Assembly (NCBI GenBank): GCA_039545295.1
Contig: BCIK01000002.1
Span: forward strand, 1,450,108-1,514,107
DNA length: 64,000 bases
Reading direction: 5' to 3'
Origin: Udeniomyces pyricola
Lineage: Eukaryota > Basidiomycota > Tremellomycetes > Cystofilobasidiales > Mrakiaceae
This document shows positions 49,534-60,837 of this stretch, one piece after another; the stretch's first letter is position 1, and the number at the start of each line of letters is the position of its first letter. Below the pieces are notes generated by a model, which worked only from the letters and a program-made list of their open reading frames with translations, was not told the origin of the DNA and searched no databases. The position numbers and the translations under genes were made by a program.

Positions 49534-52500
49534 ATGGCCCACCGTCAATCCATCTCTCGCGCCAAGGCGCAATCCCAACCCCTCATCCCTCAGCAGCAAC
49601 AGCAACAACCCACAGGCATCGGGTACCCCATCCTCAAGACGGGCGACATCGTCGACTGCCTTCAGGAACTTCATGTTCCCATCCAAGAAGAAGACATCAA
49701 CCGGCCCAATCCTCAGAGTATCCAAACGGCCTGGGCGATCCTGCTCGAGAGTTTCAACGGTGTCACCATCGAGGGATTCGAGAGACCTAAAGGCGCCTTG
49801 CTCGGTATGATGCAGTACCCTGTGCGTCGCTATGCATCCTCATCCACTTGATCCAGCACCTTTGAGGACGGCTTTAGATGTCTGGATGCTTGAACAGATA
49901 CCGTGAGCCTGCTACAGGAATGAGCATGACGCGTACGGATGCCTTCTAACTCACGCTCTTCCTGCTTGCTTTAACCTAAACTCGTCGTGATACCGCTCGT
50001 TTTACATCACTCAGGAACTCCTGAACGATGCCGTGACATTCCAGATGTTCTTTGCCCACGTGTTAGTAGCTAGTCTAACCCAGAGATAGCGACGTGATAG
50101 GTTCCGATCTCGAGCGACGGCTGGATCGTCGCGTTTGAATCCCTGACTCCTTTCTCTCTCTCCCCCCCCCCCCTTCCCATTTCATCTGATTTTTTCCTTA
50201 GCCGTCGACTCGTCAAAATTGCAGGCGTCGACAACTTCACGATTCAAGATCTGACGCGCCCAGAGGCACCTCGCGTGAGAGACTGCTTCTCGGGCGTCAT
50301 CAATTTTGCCAAGTTCAAGTGCGTATCCCGCATGTTGACAGCGATCAACCTTTGGTATTTGTGGAAACCTCTGTGACAAACGGTTTCTTCTTCGCTCATC
50401 TTTTCGTGACGTAGACTTTCACATCAAGGTCTCTTCGAGGAACTCGTTCACAAGGGAGATGAGATCAACCAACGGTTTGTATGCGAAATCGCATCCTCTA
50501 TCTTCTTGCTCCCTCTCTTTCCTCCATCATGTCTCACTCTTCAGAACCAACTGGTAATCAACTGGCTGATTGGTGTCCCTTCTGCGATCTAAATTGACAC
50601 AAATCGTTTCCCGTCGGCTGATGTAGTCGTCAGCAACTCGATGAGGAATACCGTCAACTTCAATATCAACTGCAGGACCTCAAGTGCGTCTTCCATCTTG
50701 TCCTTGCGTCTTCGTCTTCATGTCCATCTGCATAGGAGGATCATGTCGAATTGCTGTTCGTTTCGATGATGATACCCGAACTCAAACTCATCATTGCGTG
50801 CCTGCTCTCCAACTCTTCCTGCTTCACTCTCCTTATAATAACCGACTGGACGAAACACACGGACAGAGATCAAAAAGCCGCTGATATCCCTCGGATCGAA
50901 CAGGCTACGGCTCGCAACGACTCGATCCGGCTCGAGCTCCAAGAGCTCAAGAAGGAACAGACGGCGTTGACGGCAGAAGTCGCTCGGCTCGGGGACGTCA
51001 AGAAAGGACTGAAGGAGCAGATTGTAAGTTCGAGGAGTCTTGTCTGTCTGGTTTTTGTCTCTTCTTCTTTTGTTTGGGATCATTTCGATTAGGACTGGTA
51101 CACTGGCCATAGGAAAACCTCAGAGGAAATGAAACGGATGTGAAGCTTCTAGACAAGGATGATGGACTGATACCAATTAATCTTGTGTGTTTTTCATGTA
51201 GCAAACCCAAACCCAAACCGCCTTATCTCTCCAATCGGACATCGCCTCTGCCCGATCTCGGCTCGTTCAATCGCCCGATCGCCTCAAGCGGACGATCGCC
51301 GAGCTCGCGAGGTCAAACAATAACGAGAAAGTTGTCCTCGCGAGCTTCATGAAGAAGGCGAGGGAGTTGGGCGTTAAGCTGGAACAGATTGGAGGTCTGG
51401 AGCAGGTGAGAACTTGGGAAGAAGGGCGAAGAAAGGATGTTAGAGAGGAAAAGGCGATAGAAACATTGCTTTCGAATGTTGAAATCGATCTTTCTCAAAG
51501 TATGGAGGGCAAATCTGACACTCATCTACCTCTTCCTCGTTCTCTCCATTCTTTTTTCTCTCCTCTTCTTCATCTTGTACCTTTTCCGCAAACTTTAGGA
51601 AGTCCGGACCCTCATTGAAATTCAACGCGAAGCTGAGGCTGAACAACAACGCACAGACCAAGCCCAAACGCGACTTTCCGCGCTTCAGAACGATTACTCC
51701 AAAGCCGTCGTCGCTCAAACGTCGACTTCGACACGACTTGAGGTGAGCTTTTTTTTGGGGATCAAAAGAAAGGAAAAGGGGGTTTGGAGAAGGAAACAAG
51801 GAATGAGATGATAGGGCAAAGAAGTCGTTCCTTTTGATCTTTTATCGAATCTAAACTCATCAGCATTCCTTTTACTTTTCTGTCTACGCCCTTCTTCTTT
51901 CAAACCCTCACACTCGCCTTCTTCCCATCTCTATCCAAACAACTGTCATGTTTTCTTCAGCAACTCCAAACTCAACTCACGAACGCCTCTGACAAGCTCA
52001 CCCGGGCTCAACATTCGTGGGCCGAAAAGAAGGATCGGTTCCGGTCGTCGATCGGCCGCTTGCGCGAGGAGTACGCCGTAATTCTAAAGGAACGTGATGA
52101 GGATGAACAGGCGTTGAGGGAGAGAGAAAAGGAGATTGCTAGGATCCAAGCAGAGGTAAGCAAGGGGTTCCCTCCCCTTCCCTCCCCCCTCTTCCTTCGC
52201 TTTTTGGTTTGCTTTCTGATGCACTGGAAGCGGACGGAGGGTAAGAGGGGGTTTGAGAGATCGAGCGAAACGAAGACAAGAGCATGACGAAAAAAAAAAC
52301 GGGGGGGGGGGGGCTACACGTCTTGTGGTCTGATGTCTGCCAATCCTGACCCCGTTGTTAAACTAATTTAAACTTCTTCATCTTCATCTTCCTTCCTTCT
52401 TTCCATCGAAACCAACTCTCATTCTACGTCACACACTCCGTTTCGCCCCTTTTTGGTACTCGATATTGTATCGGGCATCTATCTCTTTTTCTCAGACGGA

Positions 52501-52978
52501 CGAGTACGTCGCGCAGAATCAAGCCGAAGTCAACGCGCTCATGGCCGAGTACTGGCGTCTGAGAAGCCATGTCGGTACGTTCCGATCTCGTTGTCTCGTC
52601 ATTTCCTTCCTTCCATGAAGAAGTGCTGGTGGTTTTGGTCTTTCTTTTGCTGTGGAGGGGGCCGGAGATGGCGATAGTTGTAAAGAATCAAGTGATGTGG
52701 AAACTCTTGCCTGACCTCTTTGTCTCTTCGACATTATTTTCCTCGTCCTCGCTCACCTCTTCTTTCTATCTTCTCTGTCAAACATCTCAACTGATACTCC
52801 CTTCCCCCCCCCCCCCATCTCGCTTACGTTCCACATCACTCCGTTCGACCTTATATTCTTCGTTCCTTCTCTTCCACCGTCAACCTGAATTCGGATCTAA
52901 CGTCATCCAGAGGCGTACATGGCCGAGATGAAGACCAAACTAGGGCTCAAAGAAGTCTCTGGCGGTCAACAACCATAA
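49534..52978 (+). CDS. NUF2: Kinetochore protein NUF2 (Ndc80 complex)
   Basis: Exons: 49534-49821, 50015-50061, 50202-50318, 50415-50474, 50627-50683, 50867-51023, 51202-51405, 51599-51742, 51961-52155, 52496-52574, 52911-52978, giving 471 aa (human 464). NUF2 pairs with NDC80 to attach kinetochores to microtubules. The N-terminal calponin-homology-like head has YPILKTGDIVDCLQELHVPI near residue 29, DFTIQ-type core NFTIQDLTRPEAPRVRD, and FSGVINFAKFK. The rest is a long heptad-rich coiled coil, for example LELQELKKEQTALTAEVARL, with few helix breakers. The start is the ATG of MAHRQSIS; the frame is open further upstream, but that part is low-complexity and contains the TA run. Confidence 0.94.
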
Positions 52979-54256
52979 TCTCCTCCTCCCCCCCCCCTCC
53001 CCCTTCCTTCCAATTTTCTCTTTTCTCTTTAGCTTCATGTTTGCAACCCTTCCGCTTTACTTGATTGATATCATCCCTTTCACCTCCCGAATCGATCACG
53101 ACGTGGGCCTCTTTGCTTCCTTTGCCTTCATGGTCGTTTTTTTCTTTCGCCCTCTTTCTGCATTCTCTTCCTTTTTCGACTTTGTTCTTGATTTTGTTTT
53201 ATTTGGGTGCGTTTGTTCATCCTCAGTTCGATGCCCTTATGACTCGTCTTTTGACATCGCCTATCAATTCCCCCTTCCTCTTCCTTCCTCCATCTCACTC
53301 TAGTATATGTTGCCTCGGCACCATATTGCATCCGACAGCGCTCATTCGTATATCCCTACACGAGCTACTATTACCACATAAACTATATATATATATATAC
53401 ATATAACCTATACCCCCTTTTTTATTTCTTCTCCCATAATCGATTCGGCTCATCCATCTGATTTCATTGGCCAATCTCGTTGTCTTTTGTCTTTTGTCTA
53501 TTTTTCTTCTTTCCTGGTGGAAAGCCCTTGCCCTTTGATGATGTCGAACCACGATCAGATCATGACACTCACACATATATATATATAAAGAGAGAGAGAG
53601 CCTATCGAGACTAGAGATAAAAGAACAGACAGAGATGCCAAATGATATGTCGATCAACATGATGACTGTCGACAACCTGATAACTTTACTATACTTCACC
53701 TCCTTCCAACGTTGTTATTTATCTATTTATTTTTCCTTCTTTCAGGATGCCACTATATAGAATGTACATTCGTTAACCATTGTCATCACTCAATCATGCA
53801 GTCCTATTTTCTCTTTCTGTCTGTGTGTGTGTGTTTTTTTTTTTTTCGGAACCAATTCGACGTGCTCGATACACCTATGCATACAACCAACCAACCATCC
53901 ATCCATCTACCATGACGATCAATTTAAAACCCCCTTCAGCCCTGAAAGACTCATCGACCCCATCCAAGCCCAACCAACTAGTTGTCAGTATATCTATATT
54001 CATAGTACCGGGACGCCTGCATTTGACTGCGGCGACGCCATCCATCCATCCATCTCCATCTTCCTCCTCTCATATATATATATATGCGAATAAGTATACG
54101 TACGTACGAATGTGTGTCATACCCACCCTATCCGGTCACCCCGTCTCTTTCCTTCTTCCTTCTTCCTGATAGAAACCATCCCGTCCAAACCTCCTAACAA
54201 CCTCATTCTCTCTCCCTCTCCTCCCCCTTCCCTTGTCTGACCTTGAGTAGTCCGGA
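52979..54256. other. Convergent intergenic region (NUF2 / NDUFS5-like)
   Basis: About 1.3 kb, T-rich, with TA runs at about 53385-53402 and 53573-53590 and an ATAT run near 54072. Short frames are low-complexity. No gene was recognised. Confidence 0.6.
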
Positions 54257-55510
54257 TCAAGCCAACCCTTGACTTTCCCTTTTCCTCCTCAACTCCTCCC
54301 TTTCCCTCCTCCCATTCGCCGGATCGATCCTCTCCCCATCCCAAACCCCCCTCACCGCCCCTACTCCCTCTTTCTTCCCCCCTTGACCTCCTACCGCTCC
54401 TGCTCCTGTTTCTGCGGCAGCGGCGGCTGCTTGAGCAGACGTAGGGATCAACCCGACCGTCGCCGCAAGACCGACATCGAGGGAATGGGCAATCTCGGCT
54501 TTCGAATACCCGTCTTGCTTCATGTTGGTGATGAATTGGGCACGGATTTGATCCCTTCGCGCGTTCTGGGAGGAGAAGAGGCGAAGGAAAAAGGGGGGGG
54601 GGNGGGGTTATGGGTTTCGAAAACGAAGGGTGTGTGGAAACAAAAAAAGAGAAGAGGTGGGCAAAGGGGAAGGGAAAGCAATGGGTTCCGTTTTACATCA
54701 GGTTTGTGAGCAAAAAAAAAAGTGAGAAAAAGTTTGATCCGAGTATCCCGGAACGAAAGGAGCCGTGGTGGTTTTTTTTTCTTTCTTTTTTTTTCTTTGA
54801 GATGTCTGAAGCTTGATTGGCGTAGCACGAGATGCGATGATGGGATGGGATGGGACGAACCTCTTTAGCGTGGTGGAGGCATTCCACGTAGTCTTCCATA
54901 GGCAACTTGCATTCCGATTTCAGATCGGATAAGCCCAAACACTGGGTGTTTCGAGAAAGAAGAAAAAGAAGAAGAAAAACACAATCCCAATCAAAAATCA
55001 TTCACCAAGAAAAAGAAAAAAAAGAATAAGGAGAGATCATGTTGACGAAAGCGATGAGAGGAGGGATGGAGAGAGATGAATGGGGTTGATGATGGAAAGT
55101 CAGTGAGCGTCTCGGATGGGCGGGGGGGGGGGGAGGAGGAGGAGAAGAAGGTGAAAGAGGAGGAAGCAGGGGGAGGAGGGGTTGGATGAGGGGGTTTTTG
55201 GTACCTTTTCGTAGACTTGCCAGAACATGAAGCATCGTGGAGCGTCTGCAGAGAGGAAGAGAGGGGGAAGAGAGAGAGAGAGAGAGAGAGAGTGGGAGAT
55301 AGAGAGGGGAAGAGAGGGATCCATTCCAAGCCATGTCCGAGTCAACATCGAACCCCCATCCATCTCTATCTTGTTCTCTCTCTTGGAACGCATGGACGGA
55401 TCGACATAGACAAGAGAGCAACAAGGAAGGGACAAGGATCCGAATCTGTCATTCCAAAAAAAACAAAACCAAAACAAACCTCCCCCGAGCCCAATGGCGC
55501 CGCCCCCCAT
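54257..55510 (-). CDS. Complex I NDUFS5-like (15 kDa) subunit with twin CX9C motifs
   Basis: Exons (minus): 55510-55480, 55245-55205, 54941-54861, 54565-54257, giving 153 aa. NDUFS5 is an accessory subunit on the intermembrane-space side of respiratory complex I, imported by the Mia40 pathway. Two CX9C motifs are visible, CFMFWQVYEKC and CKLPMEDYVEC. They are followed by LHHAKENARRDQIRAQ, in the order and spacing of the family, which recalls human CHAFEKEWIEC and CKIEYDDFVEC. Like other members it has no cleavable presequence. Beyond the usual end there is an extra ~80-residue tail with an Ala run and a basic, Glu/Arg-rich terminus. The start is the ATG of MGGGAIGLGG. Intron 3 carries a poly-G run with an N. 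Confidence 0.85.
55270..55292. repeat. (GA)n run in intron 1 of the NDUFS5-like gene
   Basis: About eleven GA units. On the gene strand this is a (CT)n polypyrimidine tract shortly before the exon 2 acceptor. Confidence 0.9.
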
Positions 55511-56206
55511 GCCGCGTTGGTTCTTGGCGGTGATGTTATGGGCCTGAAGAGGAAAGACATGAGAACGAAAGTGAACCAAGAGGGAGGATGGATGACGAGA
55601 TGTCAATGTGCGTGAGTGTGTGAGCGTGAGGAAGGATGGGGTGGGATGGGTTGATGGACGGACCATGGATGGAGATGGATGGGTGTATGTGTATATATGT
55701 AAGTGTATGGGTGTGGGTGGACAGTGGTGGTGGTGGTGAGCGATCCATGGCCGATCGCATCCGGTTCGATCGGACCGGACCGAACTCATCCATCATGACT
55801 CCATCGCAGCAGTCATGATATATCATCATAGTACCCATCCAAACTCATCTCTATCACATCATCTACTGTACACGATATATACATACTCATCAGCTAATTA
55901 GCTATCATCCGCACTCTCCATCATCATCATCATGCCGCAAGATCAACGACAATTCTTATCCATACATCATACTACATCGTTTCTCTTCTTTTCCAAAACC
56001 AGCCAAAGAAACGTAGTACCCAAGCAACCGAAGGAAAAAAAAGATGAAACAGAATCGACTCAAACAACGGAAATTCGATCTAGTTCAGACGCGTGTAGAT
56101 AGATGGGTTCAAAAACCGACAAGGAGAAACGGGGAGAGAAAAGAAGGAAGAGAAAAAGGATACGCCTAGGGAGGAAAGAACAAGGAAAAAAAAACAAAAC
56201 AAAAAA
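55511..56206. other. Intergenic region between the m-AAA protease and NDUFS5-like genes
   Basis: About 700 bp containing the NDUFS5-like promoter and the protease 3' flank. Short GT- and CAT-rich stretches occur, but no gene was recognised. Confidence 0.55.
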
Positions 56207-59200
56207 CTATGACGATGGCCGCGAGACGTCCTCAATCGAAGTAGGCTTAAAGGCGATGGCCGTAGGAGCTGGCTCCGAAGGCTGGTCATCGAGACTACGT
56301 GAATACACAAGGGATAGTGCACATCAACGCAAAGAGGGTCAAGAAACAAAAAGAACGCAAGCCGGGAATCAGCTTTAGTCTCTCTTTTTTCCTTCTCGAA
56401 TAAGGGTCCAACAGCGAGGACAGACAAGAAAGCGAGTAGAAGTAATAGTTTGTTCGACGTACGGAGGAGGCGTAAGCTCGGCAGGCTTGCCGGTTGGCTT
56501 CATTTTGGGGTACTTGTTGAGGAAGTCATCCATGTCATCCTGGATATCGAACGGACGCTTGCCGAGGAGGTCAACCATTGCCTCACTACACCACAAGGAT
56601 GTGGATGAAGGAGGAAAGAAGAAGAAAAAAAAGGCAGTTTAACCAAGACCCATCAGCTCACACGCACAACAATCCGTGAATAAACTCTGTGGCAGCCACA
56701 GTTCTGGGGAACGTAAGAGGAGAGGAAAAAGAGTTGGGTACGAACCGAGTCAAAACTTCCTTCTCGAGCAACCTCGTAGCGACAAGCTCGACGGCCTCTC
56801 GCTTCTCCGTCAGGAGTACCCGGGTTCGCTCGCGTGCCAATTGGACAAGCTTCCTGACCTGCATTCATACAAATCGACGAGCAAGACACGACGAGGTGTG
56901 AGTTCCAGGTCGGACATACGCGTGTACACAGAGATATGGCAAGAGCTCAGAGAAACTCGGGGGAATTCCTCGGTACGAGAGATCAAGAAGAAGAAGAAAA
57001 AAACGTACCTCATCATCCAACATCTGACCCGTCTTCTCGCTGAACGGCTTCTGGAAACCCTCCTGATCCTGTTGGTAACTGACGGGTCCGATCGTCTCGT
57101 TCATACCGTACGTCGAGCAGATCTGGAACGCCATCCTCGTTACTTTCTGCAAGTCGTCCGACGCGCCGGTGGTGATGCGAGAGAAGAAGATCTCTTCGGC
57201 GACTCGGCCACCGAGAGTCATACACATTCGATCCATGAGTTGTTCGGTCGAGTAGAGGAAGCGCTCCTTGGGCAAGTACTGGTGACGAGGCAAAAGAAAA
57301 AGCGAAAGAGTTCGGTCAACCGATACATTGGAGACAAACAACGCGAACGACAAGACGACACGAGCACAGCATGAGTTGCCCATACAACAGATGGACAACA
57401 TGACAACACGTTTTGAACCAGAACATACCTGAGCGTAACCCAACGCGCCAACGCCTCGGGGAATAATGGAGACCTTGAGAAGTGGGTCGGCGTGTTCGAG
57501 GAACCAGCCGCAGACGGCGTGACCAGCCTCGTGATAAGCGACCGTTCGCTTCTCGTCCTTGCCGAGCACTCGGGACTTGCGCTCCAGACCGACAATGACT
57601 CGCTCGATTGCGGTCTCAAAGTCAACATCTTCAACGGCCTTGCCGTCTCGCCTGGCGCAGTGGAGAGCCGCCTCGTTGCAGACGTTGGCAATGTCGGCAC
57701 CGGAAAAGCCAGGTGTGAGGAGCGACAGCTTCTCGGCAATGACCTCGCGCTCAAGTCCGGGAGCGATGGTCAACGGCTTGAGGTGGACCATGAAGATTTG
57801 GCGTCGACCAGAAACGTCCGGGTTGTCGATCGCAATATGTCGATCGAATCGTCCCGGTCGCATGAGGGCATTGTCGAGGACGTCCGCTCGGTTCGTACCA
57901 GCAAGGACGACGATGTGTTCGTTGGCACCAAAGCCATCCATCTCGACGAGGAGCTGATTGAGCGTTGATTCTCGCTCGTCGTTACCACCCATGCTTCCGC
58001 CCTTGCCTCGCTTCTTGCCGATAGCATCAATCTCGTCGATGAAGATGATGGCGGGCGCATTCTTCTTGGCCTTGGCGAACAGGTCCCGGACTCGAGATGA
58101 TCCGACACCGACAAACATCTCGACGAACTCAGAGCCCGAGACGGAGAAGAACGGCACGCCCGCCTCACCAGCCGTGGCCTTTGCGATGAGCGTCTTTCCC
58201 GTTCCGGGCGGACCAGAAAGGATGGCACCTCGGGGAATCTTGGCTCCCAGGGCGAGGAATTTGGCAGGCTGCTTGAGGAACTTGACAAACTCCATGATCT
58301 CGACCTTGGCTTCGTCCATGCCGGCGACATCGGCAAACTTGACTCGGACATCGGTCTCTTGGCTAAGGGGAGGGTTGAGTGGGACACGAAGCATGCAGGA
58401 CAACATGGGGCAAAAGAACAAGGAAAGCAGACGATGAATTTATCGTTGCAACTGGGATCAGCACTCACTTCCTCCTGCTTACTGAAAGATGGCCTTGAGA
58501 CAAACTCATACGAAACACTTACTTGAACATCTTGGCCTTGCTCTTGCCAACGTTGAACGGGTTCGCACCTCCGCCAGCACCTCCACCCATGCCACCGCCC
58601 ATTTTGCGGGCGCTCCAAACAAAGAACCCGATGAGCAGCATCGTCGGGCCGAGGCTGATGGCCCAGTCGCTCCAAGCGGTCTCGCTCCTGTAGGTGACGG
58701 GGATACGCTCCGAGCTCGGAATGCCAAGCTCGGTCTGAGCTTCTTGGAGTTGTCGCTCAAACGTCTCGGGCGAACCAATGGTGAAGTAGTACGTGCCCGA
58801 AGGAGAGGCGAGCGAGGTGGAAGACGAGGAAGGAGTCGTGCCATCGAAGGAAGGTATGTTGTTAGACACCGCGGGATTGAGGGTAACCAGGACTCGATTG
58901 TGGTTGACGATAGTGAGCTTTTGAACAAGGCCCTTGGCGAGGAGAGAGTTGCGGCTAAATGGGAGAGAGATTATGACAACGTGATGAAAGAGATGGCGGG
59001 TGAGGGTGTGAATAAGAGGGAAGGACGGGGAAAGGGAGAGGGGAGAAGGAGAAGGAGGAGAACGCGAATTACCAGACCGTCAGCGTCGAATAGCTCCAGA
59101 GTCACAGCCACCAACGCACGCCGGGACACTTACAACTCCTGGTAGTTGATCTCCCGAGACCCAGCCGAAGGGTCTGAGAACATAAAGTTGTAAAGCAAAA

Positions 59201-60343
59201 GACCTCTGGAGTACCAGCAAGGGGAAGCATCAAGAGAAGATTGGGGAATTGTTCGTCAGCGACATGTTCTCACCCCAACTGAAACTACCTCGCGCCTCGT
59301 TTTCCAACGCCAAACGGACGGTTGACTGGATAAACCGCTTCCATTTCGAATACACAGAGAGATAGATGAAGACGATCGGAAAAAAGAAAGATGACTCACC
59401 CGACAGTGTAGCCAACGATCTGAGCCTTGCTCATACCCTGATCACCCCCCTCCTTGCCTCCCTCGCCCTTTTCGCCCTTGCCGCTCTGGCCGAACCAACC
59501 TTCGTCCTCGTCCTCTTTGGACGCCTTCTTCTTGTCCGATCCCAGAGCTCCACTGCCTAGCTCGGATTCCTTCTTGGAAGAGGTGGAGGAGGCAGGGGAA
59601 GAAGAAGAACCGTCTTTCTTTGTTCGCGAGGGCTTGTCAAAGAACTCGTCGAGGACGTCCTCGGCCGAGGTCTCCTTGCTGCCCTCCTTGACGTTGCCAT
59701 CGGCCTTTGACGTGTGGATGTCGGACTTGATGTCGGTGGTGGAGGGTTTGGCATCGGTGGCCTTGGTGGGGTGATCGGATTCGAAAGCCTTCTTAGTGGC
59801 GTCATCGCGAGCGCGAACTTGCTTGTCTTGCTCTGCGTTTTCGGCCTCCTCGATGCGTCGGACCTCACGCTCGAGCGGATCGAGTTCGCTCTCTGGTTTG
59901 GGTGGGTCTTCTTTGACGGCGTTGCGAATGGCGGGATCGTCCGACTCGGACGGACGAGGGGTGTGTTTGAGATCGACAAACTTGCCTGGGGTGACTTTCT
60001 CGGGGTAAGGAGGCACGACGGGGGGTTCGGTCGGCGAGACGGATGACTTTTGGGCAACCTCGGGTCGATCTGAGCCGGAGATGGCGGACCGACGCTTAGG
60101 TGTACTCGGTGGTGGCGGTTGCCTGGTGAGGGTTGAGGAAAGGGAGAATGATCTTGATTGGAATGGGGTCGAAGTGGATGGGAAAGAGGAGGAAGAAGAG
60201 GCCGAGGTCAAGGTGGTGGAGGATGCCGATGGGAAGATCGGGGAGGAGGTGGCGATCTGGAGGAGTCTGACCGAGGGGGACGACAACGACTTGGCGGCGA
60301 CTCTCGATCTGACGGTGGAAATGGAGGAGGATATTCGATGCAT
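56207..60343 (-). CDS. Mitochondrial m-AAA protease subunit (AFG3/YTA12-like, FtsH family)
   Basis: Exons (minus): 60343-59400, 59205-59134, 58954-58523, 58362-57429, 57278-57009, 56858-56746, 56585-56463, 56294-56207, giving 991 aa. The m-AAA protease of the inner membrane degrades misfolded matrix-side proteins and matures others such as MrpL32. The N-terminus ([20 protein letters not shown]) looks like a mitochondrial presequence. Two membrane segments, around residues 310-325 and 450-465 ([17 protein letters not shown]), flank an FtsH extracellular-type domain. The AAA module has Walker A GPPGTGKT near residue 533 and Walker [12 protein letters not shown], and the second-region signature ([11 protein letters not shown]) is intact. 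The zinc protease motif HEAGH is near residue 759. About 250 charged, Ser/Lys/Glu-rich residues before the first membrane segment make it longer than yeast AFG3 (761 aa) or YTA12 (825 aa). I cannot tell which of the two it is. Confidence 0.93.
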
Positions 60344-60837
60344 GGTGTGTGTGTGTGTGGGTGGGTGATGGATGTGATTGTGAGTGAGGTTGATATATGG
60401 ATGTGTGTATATGCGTGTGTATATATATGTAAGAGAGTGGTGGGGGTGGGGGATGATGATGTGGGCGCAGGTGGGATGGGATGATGGGGTGGGTGGATGA
60501 ATGGATGAATGGATGAATGGACTGACTTGACTTGACTTGACTTGACTGGCTTGATCGATCATCTCAGTCCAAGAGGCAAAGACGTAAGACGGCGCCGATA
60601 TTGGCGATCGCTTCCAGGGACGCGTCGTGTCGCCGTCGGATCCAGCTCATGATGACTCGTTTAAATCAAAACTCACATACCATTACATATGATTTTATAC
60701 ACACATTATTCCATCGCATTCTCACTCCTCACATCATCACTCCATCATCACATCCTTTTATATCCATCAACGTTTCATCTCATCAACATCAAACCATCAC
60801 TCCCCACGATCCATCCCCATCATCATCATCATCATCG
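60344..60837. other. Intergenic region between the coiled-coil and m-AAA protease genes
   Basis: 494 bp with GT/GGATG-rich short repeats (about 60345-60530, including GGATGAATGGATGAATGGATG and (GACTT)n). It serves as the m-AAA gene promoter. No other feature was recognised. Confidence 0.6.

Noticed and set aside
55100..55789. Minus-strand frame of about 230 residues covering the start of the NDUFS5-like gene
   Set aside because: It mixes His/Ser/Pro low-complexity leader, exon 1 and intron sequence. Only the ATG at 55510 followed by exon 1 gives the family N-terminus.
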